DNA of 64,000 nucleotides from NCBI GenBank assembly GCA_018402545.1, contig JAGYIL010000001.1, forward strand, positions 992,001 to 1,056,000, in the 5' to 3' direction. Positions 1-10,500 of this stretch are shown here, in pieces. The DNA is from Saccharospirillum sp. Its GTDB lineage: Bacteria; Pseudomonadota; Gammaproteobacteria; Pseudomonadales; Natronospirillaceae. The position numbers were made by a program, and so were the translations under genes. Positions within the stretch are counted from its first letter, which is position 1. Each line of letters starts with the position of its first letter. A model generated the notes under the pieces. The model was not told where the DNA came from, ran no database searches, and saw nothing but the letters and a program-made list of their open reading frames with translations.

Positions 1-1
1 C

Positions 2-391
2 TCGCATTTCACACACAACGCCTGGCGCAATACGCCGGTCAATGAAGGCGGTATTGGCCCTGTGCGTTACACCATGGTCGGCGATATGGACCACAGCATC
101 ACCAAGGCCTATGGCGTTGAGTCTGAAGGCGGCGACAGCTATTACCCGCCGGGCGTAGCGTTCCGTGCCTCGTTCGTGATCGACAAGAAGGGCGTGGTTC
201 GTGCCCAGCACATGAACGATGAGCCGATTGGCCGCAACATTGACGAGCTGGTTCGTGTGGTTGAAGCGCTGCAGTTCTTTGAAGAGAACGGTCACGTTTG
301 CCCGGCCGGCTGGCAGAAAGGCGACGAAGGCATGGTTAACACGCCTGACGGCGTTGCTAACTACCTGGGTACTAACTCTGACAAGCTCTGA
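2..391 (+). CDS. ahpC: Peroxiredoxin AhpC, 3' part (5' end outside window)
   Basis: Frame 2 reads SHFTHNAWRNTPVNEGGIGPVRYTMVGD...NGHVCPAGW, typical 2-Cys AhpC C-terminal half. Confidence 0.93.
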   Translation, partial: SHFTHNAWRNTPVNEGGIGPVRYTMVGDMDHSITKAYGVESEGGDSYYPPGVAFRASFVIDKKGVVRAQHMNDEPIGRNIDELVRVVEALQFFEENGHVCPAGWQKGDEGMVNTPDGVANYLGTNSDKL

Positions 392-410
392 TCTTAAGAG
401 TTACCTGGGA

Positions 411-437
411 ACCCGGCTTATGCCGGGTTTTTTTTGG
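411..437 (+). terminator. Rho-independent terminator of ahpC
   Basis: acccggc-ttat-gccgggt followed by a T run. Confidence 0.85.
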
Positions 438-483
438 CTTGCTCCGTGGCTAATTGTTGAATTGGGCCAGGTGGCACTGGCCC

Positions 484-682
484 GCGTCGGCTGCCGGGGA
501 TGCTCCTGTGGGGTCGGCGTGGATCTATCCATGGCGGTCCGACGTCTCGGGCCTAGACCGCATGATATGAATCCCTTCCCTGGGATTCACCCTTCGGGCT
601 CGCTGCGCTCATGCTAAAACGCTCCTGGCGTTTTAGTCCATGCTGCGGACTCCCCCACAGGGGCATCCCCGGCAACCGCCGC
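484..682 (-). repeat. Modular palindromic intergenic repeat, copy R1 (long form)
   Basis: About 30-nt inverted arms gcgtcggctgccggggatgctcctgtgggg / ccccacaggggcatccccggcaaccgccgc; inner hairpins gaatccc..gggattc and ctaaaacgc..gcgttttag shared with R2, R5 and R6. Confidence 0.9.
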
Positions 683-741
683 TTGTCTTTTCGTCTAACT
701 CCAATACTCGAATAGCTTAAACCTACCGGAGTAGTTAGCCC

Positions 742-1626
742 TTACAGTAAGCTATATAACCGCCCTATGTGATTTTGAAAATGGTCCAGAAACAGCTGGG
801 TTTTCAGCGGAAGCTGTCGGCTGCGGTACACGACCGTCAGTTGCTGAGCGACCGGCTTTCCTTCCAGCGTTACTTCCATCAATGCGCCACGCCGAACGGC
901 GGGTTCTGCCTGGTAACGGGCCAGGCGGGCGATGCCCAGGCCGCGTACGGCCGCTTGCAGTTGCATGTCCGGGCTGTTCAGCACCAGTCGGCCTGATATG
1001 GGTTGAACGGTGAGGGTTTGACCGGTTCGGAATGCCCACTGGGTTTCGCCGGTTTGCAGAATGCAGCGGCAGTCACCGAGTTCAGGCAGGGTGGCTGGCC
1101 GTTTGTCGGCGCAGTGCGGGGCGATGTAGAGGCCCTGGGGGATACTCATCAGTGAGCGTGCAATCCAGTCGCTGTCGGGTAGGGGGGCGTCGTGCAGGAT
1201 GAATTGAAGGTCGTGGTCGGGCGAGGGTGAAGGGTATTGGCCGCTGTATTGGGTGCAGCTGAGGCTGATGTCCGGGTAGCGTTGCAGGAATTCGCTGATC
1301 AGTTCGCCCATCTGGGTGGTGAACAGTTCCTGGGGCATCTGGATCGAGAGGGTGCCCTTGGGTTGGCGCTGGTAGGCCAGCACGGACGATTGAATCTCAG
1401 CCAGTTCATCGAGAAAGGGGGCGGCGTTGTTGTACAGGCTCTGGCCAGCCTCGGTCAGGTCCATGCGTCGGGTGGAGCGCTCCAGCAGGGTAACGCCCAG
1501 CTTTTCCTCAAACTGCCGCAGCTGGCGGCTGAGGGTCGATTTGGGCATGCCGCGCCGGGCTGCCGCAGCGGTGATGCTGCCGGCGTTGACGGTATCGACA
1601 AAGAGGGACAGGCCATCCAGTTCCAT
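742..1626 (-). CDS. LysR-family transcriptional regulator
   Basis: N-terminal HTH MELDGLSLFVDTVNAGSITAAAARRGMPKSTLSRQLRQFEEKLGVTLLERSTR. Confidence 0.93.
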   Translation of the reverse strand: MELDGLSLFVDTVNAGSITAAAARRGMPKSTLSRQLRQFEEKLGVTLLERSTRRMDLTEAGQSLYNNAAPFLDELAEIQSSVLAYQRQPKGTLSIQMPQELFTTQMGELISEFLQRYPDISLSCTQYSGQYPSPSPDHDLQFILHDAPLPDSDWIARSLMSIPQGLYIAPHCADKRPATLPELGDCRCILQTGETQWAFRTGQTLTVQPISGRLVLNSPDMQLQAAVRGLGIARLARYQAEPAVRRGALMEVTLEGKPVAQQLTVVYRSRQLPLKTQLFLDHFQNHIGRLYSLL

Positions 1627-1757
1627 GGTCGGGTTTCTCTTTCCAGGGTGATTGTTCCAAATATGGCATAAAGATGCTCAAAAATACTGTCTAGTATCGA
1701 AAATTAAAGCACTTATGATGGGGTCATCAAAGTCATTGCCCTGAAGAGGAAATCAGA

Positions 1758-2084
1758 ATGTCGAATGTGAAATTGCTGAATGCAGACGAATTTAATGCAA
1801 ATGTTGAAGGCGGTCAGGGTCTGACGCTGGTGGATTTCTACGCTGACTGGTGTGGCCCCTGTAAGATGATTGCGCCGGTGCTTGAAGACCTGGCCAGCGA
1901 ATACGAAGGCAAGGTGAACGTTGTGAAGCTGGATGCCGATGCCCACCCGGATGTGTTGTCCAAATACGGCGTTCGCGGCCTGCCCACCCTGATGATGTTT
2001 GAAAATGGCAAGCCAGTGGGTACCCGTGTTGGCGCTCAGCCAGCCAGTGCATTGAAAGCCTTTATTGGCGAGCACTCCGCTTAA
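1758..2084 (+). CDS. trxA: Thioredoxin
   Basis: DFYADWCGPCKMIAPVLEDLA active site. Confidence 0.96.
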   Translation: MSNVKLLNADEFNANVEGGQGLTLVDFYADWCGPCKMIAPVLEDLASEYEGKVNVVKLDADAHPDVLSKYGVRGLPTLMMFENGKPVGTRVGAQPASALKAFIGEHSA

Positions 2085-2107
2085 TCGAATTCGCGTTACC
2101 CAATACT

Positions 2108-2138
2108 CTCCTTTTTACCGGGCTCTGCCCGGTTTTTT
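2108..2138 (+). terminator. Rho-independent terminator of trxA
   Basis: accgggc-tct-gcccggttttttc. Confidence 0.85.
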
Positions 2139-2332
2139 CATTTCCCGTCCTTTATATTAAAGATTCGTTCCCCTCTGGCAAAAAAGCCCGGAAAGCGGTG
2201 CTTTCGATTGGCAACTTGATCAACAAGTCGCTAAGTTTCAAACATGTGTTTTATTATCAGCTCGTCCAGACGGTTTAAGGTGTAGAGTCTGAGGTGAGGG
2301 CACGGGTATTTTTTACCGATCGGGAGATCATT

Positions 2333-4837
2333 ATGAACCATTTATTGATTCTGGCGTTGGCGGTGGTCGTCAAGCTTGTGATTTTACGCCGCGAAATGGG
2401 CGCCATGGCCCTGGTGGTCGGCTTTGCCGTCGTGGGTGTGATCGGATTCTGGTGGCAAAGCCCCTGGCTGGGCGCGTTGCTGATTCTGGCGGCGGCCGGC
2501 ACGGCGATCGGCGGCTTGCCGGCACTGCGCAGCAGCTGGCTGACGCCAAAGCTGTTTTCGATTTTCAAGCAGGTGGCACCCAAAGTCTCGGATACCGAGC
2601 GGGTGGCGCTGGAAGCCGGTACCGTCGGCTGGGATGGTGAATTGTTCTCCGGTCGCCCCGACTGGCGGGTACTGATGGACAACCGCAATAACGGCCTGAC
2701 CGACGAAGAGCAGGCCTTTGTTGATCATCAGTGCGGTGTGGTCTCTGGCATGTGCAACGCCTGGGATATCGCCAACGAACGCGCCGATTTACCGGCTGAT
2801 GCCTGGAACTACCTGAAGAAAGAAGGATTTTTCGGGATGATCATCCCGAAGGAATACGGCGGGCTTGGGTTTTCGGCCAAGGCGCAATCGGCTGTGTTGC
2901 AGAAGTTGTCGGTTAATGAGTCGCTGATGGTCGTGGTTGGGGTGCCAAATTCCTTAGGCCCGGGCGAGTTGCTGTTGAAATACGGTACTCAGGAACAGAA
3001 AGACCATTACCTGCCGCGCCTGGCCGATGGCCGTGAAATCCCCTGTTTTGGTCTGACCGGCCCGCGCGCCGGGTCTGATGCGACCTCGATTCCCGATACC
3101 GGCATCGTCTGCAAAGGCATGCACGAGGGTAAGGAAGTTCTGGGCGTGCGGCTGAATTTTGAAAAACGCTGGATCACCCTGGCGCCAATCGCCACTGTGG
3201 TCGGTCTGGCGTTCAGGATGTTCGACCCCGATAAACTGCTGGGCGAGACCGACGACATCGGCATTACCTGTGCGCTGATCCCACGGGATACCGACGGCAT
3301 GGAAATTGGCCGTCGTCATGCGCCCATTGGCAGCCCCTTTATGAACGGCCCGATCATCGGTAAAGATGTGTTCATTCCGATGGACTGGCTGATTGGCGGA
3401 ACTGAGATGGCCGGTCAGGGCTGGCGTATGCTGGTGGAGTGCCTCTCGGTAGGGCGCTGCATTACACTGCCTTCCGGTGCCAGCGGCTCGGGCCGTTACA
3501 TGGTTGGCCTGGCCGGCGGTTTTACCCGTATTCGCCGTCAGTTCAATGTGCCGGTAGCGGAGATGGAAGGCGTGCAGGTGCCGCTGGCGCGCATCGCCTC
3601 CATGGCTTATATCGCGCGGGCTACGGTGCGGCACACCGCCAATATGATCGACAACGGTGAAAAGCCGGCCGTACCCTCAGCTATTCTGAAAAGTCAGCTG
3701 ACCGAATTCCAGCGCCAGATGGTGACCGACGCTATGGATGTGCATGGCGGTAAGACCGTCACGCTGGGACCGCGTAACTACCTGGGTATTGGTTATTCGT
3801 CGACGGCGGTCTCGATTACCGTTGAGGGCGCGAACATCATGACCCGCAGCCTGATGATCTTTGGTCAGGGTGCGATTCGCTGCCACCCCTGGGTGTTGAA
3901 AGAGCTGGAAGCGAAAGACAACAACGACATCAACGCCTTTGATAAAGCCATTTTCGGCCATATTGGCATGGCCGCCGGTAATGTGGCCCGTTCCCTGACA
4001 GCGGCGCTGGGTATTCCCACCGGCGAGACGCCGTTTTATGGCGATGCCGGTCGCTATGCCCGGGCGGTCAACCGCTTCAGTGCCTCCTTCAGTCTGCTGG
4101 CCGATGTGGCCATGGGCACGCTGGGTGGTGGCCTGAAACAGCGGGAAATGCTCTCGGCGCGGCTGGGGGACGTGTTGTCGAACCTCTACATGACGTCGAT
4201 GGTGCTTAAAGAATGGCACGAGGGCACCAAGGTCGCCGGTGAAGAGACGCTGATGCGCTACAGCTGTGAGTTCCTGCTGCACCGTGCTGAAATTGCCATC
4301 GACGAGATTCTCGATAACCTGCCGAACCGTCCGGTAGCCATCGCTGTACGTCCGATCGTACTGCCGTTGGGCAAGCGCTGGCCCATGCCATCCGACAAGC
4401 TGGTGGCCCGCATCGCCCGGGATGTGTCAACCGATACGCCCCTGCGCAGCCATCTGATTGAAGACACCTGGCAGACGCACGAAGAAGGCCAGCAGGAGAA
4501 CCCGCTGGCGCGCTACAACGCCCTGCTGAAAGACAATGACCGAGCAACCGAGCTGTACAAGCTGGTCAACAAGGCTTATGCCAAAGGGCAGTTACCAGCA
4601 ACGGCATTGCACCCGGAGCAGCGAGCTGAAGAAGCGTTCAAGGCGGAATTGATCAGTGAAGCGGACTTCAACTTCATGGTGGCTTATGAAGCCGATGTGC
4701 TCGATATGCTGACCGTTGATGACTTTGCCTTCGACGAGCTGGCACGCAACAAGAGCAAGATTGTCTGGCACAACGGCCGGCCCAAGGCCAAGCGCAAGGC
4801 GGCTCCGAATAAGACTGAAGCGGCTACAGACGAGTAA
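2333..4837 (+). CDS. fadE: Acyl-CoA dehydrogenase, FadE type
   Basis: Long ORF with FadE-like N-terminal membrane segment and ACAD core (IPKEYGGLGFSAKAQSAVLQKL, CFGLTGPRAGSDATSIPDTG). ATG at 2333 with upstream gggag preferred over ORF start 2294. Confidence 0.93.
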   Translation: MNHLLILALAVVVKLVILRREMGAMALVVGFAVVGVIGFWWQSPWLGALLILAAAGTAIGGLPALRSSWLTPKLFSIFKQVAPKVSDTERVALEAGTVGWDGELFSGRPDWRVLMDNRNNGLTDEEQAFVDHQCGVVSGMCNAWDIANERADLPADAWNYLKKEGFFGMIIPKEYGGLGFSAKAQSAVLQKLSVNESLMVVVGVPNSLGPGELLLKYGTQEQKDHYLPRLADGREIPCFGLTGPRAGSDATSIPDTGIVCKGMHEGKEVLGVRLNFEKRWITLAPIATVVGLAFRMFDPDKLLGETDDIGITCALIPRDTDGMEIGRRHAPIGSPFMNGPIIGKDVFIPMDWLIGGTEMAGQGWRMLVECLSVGRCITLPSGASGSGRYMVGLAGGFTRIRRQFNVPVAEMEGVQVPLARIASMAYIARATVRHTANMIDNGEKPAVPSAILKSQLTEFQRQMVTDAMDVHGGKTVTLGPRNYLGIGYSSTAVSITVEGANIMTRSLMIFGQGAIRCHPWVLKELEAKDNNDINAFDKAIFGHIGMAAGNVARSLTAALGIPTGETPFYGDAGRYARAVNRFSASFSLLADVAMGTLGGGLKQREMLSARLGDVLSNLYMTSMVLKEWHEGTKVAGEETLMRYSCEFLLHRAEIAIDEILDNLPNRPVAIAVRPIVLPLGKRWPMPSDKLVARIARDVSTDTPLRSHLIEDTWQTHEEGQQENPLARYNALLKDNDRATELYKLVNKAYAKGQLPATALHPEQRAEEAFKAELISEADFNFMVAYEADVLDMLTVDDFAFDELARNKSKIVWHNGRPKAKRKAAPNKTEAATDE

Positions 4838-4935
4838 AGGGGAAGGCGCTGGCGGGGTATTTTGCCCGGCCAGTGATTAGGACGACAATGCGTTGAGACA
4901 GGAATTCGCGCTGATTAAGCTACCGGTCAACCCCA

Positions 4936-5113
4936 GGACTACCGGGTGCGCCTACTGAAGGTCGTTAGACAGCATGGACTAAAACGCCGGGAGCGTTTTA
5001 GCATGAGCGGAGCGAGCCCAAAGGGTGAATCCCACGGATGGGATTCATATCCGATCTTCGAGCCCCCATGGATGGGTTCACGGCGTACCTTCAGTAGGCG
5101 TGGCCGGTAATCC
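4936..5113 (+). repeat. Modular palindromic intergenic repeat, copy R2 (long form, divergent outer stem)
   Basis: Arms ggactaccgggtgcgcctactgaaggt / accttcagtaggcgtggccggtaatcc; inner modules ctaaaacgccgggagcgttttag and gaatcccacggatgggattc. Confidence 0.88.
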
Positions 5114-5126
5114 GCACGGCACTGAG

Positions 5127-5426
5127 TTAATTTAACCTGTCTTCTACCGCGCCGATTTTGTCATCGAAGGTCTGGTCTTTGTCGGTTCGGGTGCCGACCT
5201 TGATGGTGGATGACAGGCGGGTGACGCCGCCCTCGTGCAGCTCGGCGTGGCAGGCCTTGATGGCGGCAAAGACGTCGTCCCAGTCGCCGTAGAGGTTGGT
5301 GCCATAGGCATGCATTCGTATTTCGATCGGGAAGCGTTGCAGAATGCGCTGGCACTGGGCTATTTCATCAGCGACCGAGACGCCTTCGCCAATAGGGATG
5401 ACACAAAGGTCCGCCATGCATTTCAT
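5127..5426 (-). CDS. MTH1187/YkoF-like thiamine-binding family protein
   Basis: MADLCVIPIGEGVSVADEIAQCQRILQ...MHAYGTNLYGDWDDVFAAIKACHAELHEGGVTRLSSTIKVGTRTD; overlaps end of rnt. Confidence 0.85.
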   Translation of the reverse strand: MKCMADLCVIPIGEGVSVADEIAQCQRILQRFPIEIRMHAYGTNLYGDWDDVFAAIKACHAELHEGGVTRLSSTIKVGTRTDKDQTFDDKIGAVEDRLN

Positions 5427-6115
5427 CAGCCTTGCTCCTGCCGGTCCATGAATTCCTGCTGGGTTTCAAATTCCCCGACTTCTGGCACCAGAGGCCAGCC
5501 ACCGAGCTGTTTCCAGCGGTTGACCATGTCGCAAAACAGCTCGGCGGTTTTGCGGGTGTCGTACTCGGCACTGTGGGCTTCGCGGTCATTGAATTCAATG
5601 CCGGCAGCCTCGCAGGCTTTCTTGAGCACGGTCTGGCCGTAAACCAGGCCGCCCAGTGCCGAGGTATCGAAGGTTGAAAACGGATGAAAGGGGTTGCGCT
5701 TGATGTCGGCGCGTTCTACCGCGGCCATCAGAAACGAATGGTCGAAGGTCGCGTTGTGGCCGACCAGAATGGCCCGCTTGCAGTCTTCGTCCTTGACGCC
5801 GTGGCGCACCATTTTGAAAATGCTCTTCAGGGCATCGGCTTCATCAACGGCATCGCGCAGGGGGTTATGCGGGTCGATCCCGGTGAATTCGAGCGCCGCC
5901 TTTTCCATATTGGCGCCTTCAAACGGCTTAACATTGAAAAACAGGGTTTTATCCGGTGACAGCCAGCCTTCTGAATCCATTTTCAGAGTAACGGCGGCAA
6001 TTTCGAGCAGGGCATCGGTGCGGGCATTGAAGCCTGCTGTTTCGACGTCGATGACAACCGGGTAATAACCACGAAAACGCTGCGATAACAGCCAGTGAGC
6101 TTCGGGGTGCGACAC
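5426..6115 (-). CDS. rnt: Ribonuclease T
   Basis: [32 protein letters not shown] exonuclease (DEDD) motif; [16 protein letters not shown]. Confidence 0.94.
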   Translation of the reverse strand: MSHPEAHWLLSQRFRGYYPVVIDVETAGFNARTDALLEIAAVTLKMDSEGWLSPDKTLFFNVKPFEGANMEKAALEFTGIDPHNPLRDAVDEADALKSIFKMVRHGVKDEDCKRAILVGHNATFDHSFLMAAVERADIKRNPFHPFSTFDTSALGGLVYGQTVLKKACEAAGIEFNDREAHSAEYDTRKTAELFCDMVNRWKQLGGWPLVPEVGEFETQQEFMDRQEQG

Positions 6116-6264
6116 GCGCGCTCCAGACCATGAATTTGACGATCATCTTAATGAACTGGTCAGTTATGGCAAGGCGTTTGCTGTGGTTTTATAAATAGGG
6201 CGTAAACAGGCCTCTTTTCGACCAATAATCGGCCGATAACCGGCAAAACACGGGAGATTCACAG

Positions 6265-7218
6265 ATGACCGTTCGGCAACGATTCGCCCAGGCACCCCGG
6301 GCAGCGGTGATTTCTGGCCGCGATGGCCTGATCGCCCTGGTGCTGGGGTGTTGCCTGCCGGTGGCCTGGGCAGCGGACTACGGTACCGGCCTGTCGGATA
6401 CCACCTGGCAACTGGAGGCCAACGAGTATTACTGCAAGTTCTATCAGCCGATTCCGCAATACGGCCTGGCCGTGTTCTTTCATGAAGCGGGTGAAGAGCT
6501 TGAATTCTTTTTGCAGGCCACCCGCAACCAGATGGCCCTGGGCCAGGCGGCGCTGACGGTAGAGGCGCCAGACTGGCGCTCCAGCGCCCTGACCAATGAG
6601 TTGGGCTATGTGCGAGTGCAAGACCGGGATATTCCGCTGCGGGTAGAGCCCGACCGGGCCCGTCGCATCATGGGCGAGCTGGCCAATGGCATGGCACCGA
6701 CCTTCACGCGCCAGGCACGCTATGGCTCCGAGTCGATTCGGGTGCAGGTTTCGCCGGTAGAATTCAAAAGCTATTACAACGACTACCTGGCCTGTTCGGC
6801 CGGGCTGTTGCCAGTTAATTTCGGCCAGGTCGAGCGTACGGTGGTGAATTACCCGAGTGGCGGCGAACTGCTCGATAATACGGCACAGTCTGTATTGGAT
6901 GATCTGGTTGCTTACGTCGCGGCCGACGATCGCATTCTGGCGCTGGAAGTGGTCGGCCACAGCGATAATGTGGGTACCCGCTACGATAACCGCCGGCTTT
7001 CCGAACGCAGAGCCAACCGCGTGACCGATTACCTGGTGGAACAGGGTGTGGACCCGTCGATTATCCTGACTGACTACCAGGGTGACCGTTACCCCATTGC
7101 CGATAACAACACGGCTGCCGGGCGCTCTGCCAACCGGCGCACCACCATTTTGGTGGTTCGCGACTCCGGCGATGCAGACGACCCCCTGAACGGCCTGCCG
7201 GATTTTGATGCCCGATGA
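6265..7218 (+). CDS. motY: MotY-like OmpA-domain protein (sodium-type flagellar T-ring)
   Basis: MotY-like N-terminal domain followed by OmpA peptidoglycan-binding motif VVGHSDNVGTRYDNRRLSERRANRVTDYLVEQGVD. Confidence 0.85.
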   Translation: MTVRQRFAQAPRAAVISGRDGLIALVLGCCLPVAWAADYGTGLSDTTWQLEANEYYCKFYQPIPQYGLAVFFHEAGEELEFFLQATRNQMALGQAALTVEAPDWRSSALTNELGYVRVQDRDIPLRVEPDRARRIMGELANGMAPTFTRQARYGSESIRVQVSPVEFKSYYNDYLACSAGLLPVNFGQVERTVVNYPSGGELLDNTAQSVLDDLVAYVAADDRILALEVVGHSDNVGTRYDNRRLSERRANRVTDYLVEQGVDPSIILTDYQGDRYPIADNNTAAGRSANRRTTILVVRDSGDADDPLNGLPDFDAR

Positions 7219-7574
7219 TGTCTCCCTTCCGACGCAAACACCGCAGCGACACCGGTTCAGGACCGGCCGTGGTACTGACCGATGATCACCTCGTCTATCG
7301 ACGTGCCAGCGGTGCCCTAACCGAACTGGACCTGGCGGATCTGACCCGGGTATCGGTGTTTGCCGATGCCAGTGGCCAGTGTTTCTGGCACATTGAAGGC
7401 AAGGGCTGCACGGAAGCCATCGTGCCGGTTGATGTTCCGGGTGAATCGCTGATTCGCCAGTATCTGAGCCAGTGGCGCGGGTTTGATTACGATGGTCTGG
7501 TGCGCTTTGTCAGTGAGGGTCAACCGCAGGGGCACAGGCAATTGTGGCCCCTTACGGTCAGCACGGATCGTTAG
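7215..7574 (+). CDS. Hypothetical protein coupled to motY (ATGA overlap)
   Basis: ORF starts inside the motY stop (ATGATG) and ends overlapping the convergent mshQ stop by 3-4 nt. Confidence 0.65.
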   Translation: MMSPFRRKHRSDTGSGPAVVLTDDHLVYRRASGALTELDLADLTRVSVFADASGQCFWHIEGKGCTEAIVPVDVPGESLIRQYLSQWRGFDYDGLVRFVSEGQPQGHRQLWPLTVSTDR

Positions 7575-10500
7575 CGGAAGCCGTCCTGCTGGAACAACAA
7601 GGGCGAGCGCCCCTGGTACAGACCGAAATACAGGGTGCTGGGTGGCCCGGTCATCCCCAGCCCGGCTTCCCACTCCCACTCCAGCCATTCCGGTACGTCG
7701 ACCAGAACACCCACGATGCCCGGTGTGGTCGATTCTGCTACCAGGGTGCCGGCACCGGCGTTCAAACCAACCAGCGTGCCATCGGCCGAGTTGGCCACGC
7801 CGGCACAATTCAGACCGCCGGGCTCGCAAACACCCAGGAAGGTGAGGCCGGGAATCTCGCCAGTGCCGGTTTCGTTGTCGCTCGTAAAGGGAGCAAAACT
7901 GACGACGTTGGGGGTTGTGCTGCTATCTAGATCGTCGAGCACTTCAACCCATACCGGCAGTTCGGCCACTTCCTGGGTACTGACCTGGCGTTCTGCATTC
8001 AGCCGGGCGTAGTAGAGCGAAACGGCACCAAGGTTCAGAGCGAGATCGTCACATTGGGTTAAATCACCGTGACAGGCTTCGCCGTCATTGAGTTTGCTGG
8101 CCGCGATGATCAGTTGATTCAATACTTGCGGCGTATCGTTTTCGGTCGGTCCGGTTGCTGCGCGTGGCCAGGTAAGGCCGGTTTGGCTGAGGGTCAGAGT
8201 GACCTCACCGTTGTAATCATTGATGTCTGACAGGGCCCAGGTGACCGGGTCGTACGTCAGGTCGCCGCCTGTATTTTCCAGGCCCGGTGGCTTCTGGAAC
8301 AGATCATCTGTGTTTAATGCCAGCTTGAAAAAATCGCCGTCGTAGTTGAATACCGGGTTATCGTTTACATCAAACGCTTCAACTCGTAACGGAATCGACG
8401 ATAGAACTGAAGCTTGACCCTGATATCGGTAAGGTGTTGAGCCCCAGGTAGCGGGGTTGTCCTGGGTAATGCGCAAATAGGCCGGAATGAAGCGACCTAC
8501 CCGAACGGAATTGGATTCGACAGTCATGTCCGGCGAACCGGGTCTGCCGAGGTAGCTGTCGATCCGCCCCTGCAGATCTATCACGCCCAGGTCGGAATAA
8601 CTCAACCCCAGCCCCGGTGCCAGCGTCAGTGTGCTGGTATCCGGAGTGCCAGCAGGTTGTTCGTAGGGTTCCCAGGCGCTGCCAGGCGTTGAGCTGCCAT
8701 CACCTCCGCTCAGTGTGCCCTGTGCAGCCGCGTCAGCCGGAGCCGCTCTGGTGGTCAGAGCTCCCCAGTTGATGTCTGGCAACGTTGCCGTGCGGGCAAA
8801 GTTGGGTGTTGGGTTTCCAAGGGCATTGAGGGCTTGCACCTCTAACCGGAAGGGCTCGCCGGCCCGGGTGAATACCGGGGCATTGGCGCTGGCGGATACC
8901 GAACCGTCGGTTGCGATCTCATCACCGTCGCTGTTGCGAACGCTTAGCAGGCGAAGCTCGTCGGGTTGAACGCGCAGATTGACGCTTTGACTCAGAGTGG
9001 TTGACGAGGGGTTGCCGTCAACATCTGGCAGGGTGTACTCCAGCGTTAAAGGCTGTACACCGACATCAGGTGATAGCAGTGAAAAATCAGCCGTTGAGTC
9101 TGCGGAAAATGTAAGTGGCAGTGTGGTCATATCTTCACCCGCGATCTGGTTTTGCGGGTTAGGCAATTCAGTCTCAGTGCTGGCATTGGTCAGACTGACC
9201 CGTTGCGAAGGGCTGCAGCTGGTCGGGTCGCTGCATTCAGTGCCGGCCGTAAAATCGAGTGTGCCACCGTTGCTGAACAGACCTTCACAAACACCGGTGG
9301 TGGTATTAGTGCGCACTGCCTGTACTGAAAAAGGCCCTTCGGTGGCACCAGCGATCAGATCAAAAAATGCCGTGCTGCTGGTGGTGTTCTCGCTCGGGAA
9401 GAAACGCAGACCGACATCGTTAAAGGTCACCTGGCAATTTGCTTCAGCGGTCGTTGAGCCGCCGACAAAGCACAGATTCTGGGTAAGCGGCACTGTCGAG
9501 GGGGTGCTGTTTGGAATGCCCAGGGTATAAGTGCCGGCCGCGTCAGGTAAGAAGCCGATCGACTCTCCGGACACGATATCGGTCACCTCATTGCTACCCT
9601 CCCAGCCGTCAGCAGGGCTCAGAGTGGCACTGAACGGATCGGTGTATTCCAGGGTGCAGGCTTCATTGGCGCAAGCGCGAATGGTCACATCAAGGGGTTC
9701 GCAGGTGAGTCCGACGGCCTGGTTTCGAACCAGCTCAAAGTGGTGAATGGGGGCATCGTAGGGCTCGATGATGTCAGCACAGACCTGAAGGTTATCGATT
9801 TCGTGATTGGCACTGCTGCCGCCGGTTGAGCCGGTCAGGGTCAGGACAAGCTTTTCAGGAATGGCAGGCTGGCCAGCTTCGTTGAGTGCATTGAATTCAC
9901 TGACCAGTGTTACGTACCCCGAGCCTGCGTTGCGCTCAATTTTCACCAGCGCCTGAGTACCGTTGCTGTTATCAATGGTGATGCGATATCGGTGTGGCGT
10001 TGTGCTGGAGGTAAGTACCGCCGGGGAGATGTTGGCTGACGTACCCCGCAAGTAGCGGTACCCGGTTGTGCCAGACCCGTAGCCGCGAATGGCAATGGCA
10101 TTGCTCCGGGCTCCGGGGCCCCCGACCCGACCTTCAGTCGGGTTCGAGAAATTGCCAAACTCGTCCAGACCAATGCCCAGCCAGCCGCCGTTGAAGCCCG
10201 GGTCGCCATTGTCGCGTTGTGCGTAGCCCAGTGAGCCGCCAAAGCTGCCCGGAAAGGGCGTAATGTCGCGATCAGAGAAGGTGACCGTAACGCCATCGGC
10301 GGCATTGGTGCTGCCGTTATTCTTGTAGGCGTAGAAATCAAATTCGACGACGACACGATTGTTTTCACTCGGGAACTGCCGCAGAAAGGTGGTGGCCGTC
10401 GCAATGTTGTTGGCATCGGGGGTCAGGCGTAGCCGTCCGCCCACTACCTGAGGTGTGAAGGTGCCACTGCTGCGCAGCGTTTGCCAGTCGTCACTCAGGC

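Noticed and set aside
219-617. 132-aa plus-strand ORF
   Set aside because: Overlaps ahpC out of frame and runs through repeat R1; no protein-like features.
2954-3634. 226-aa minus-strand ORF
   Set aside because: Antisense to fadE with no recognisable domain.
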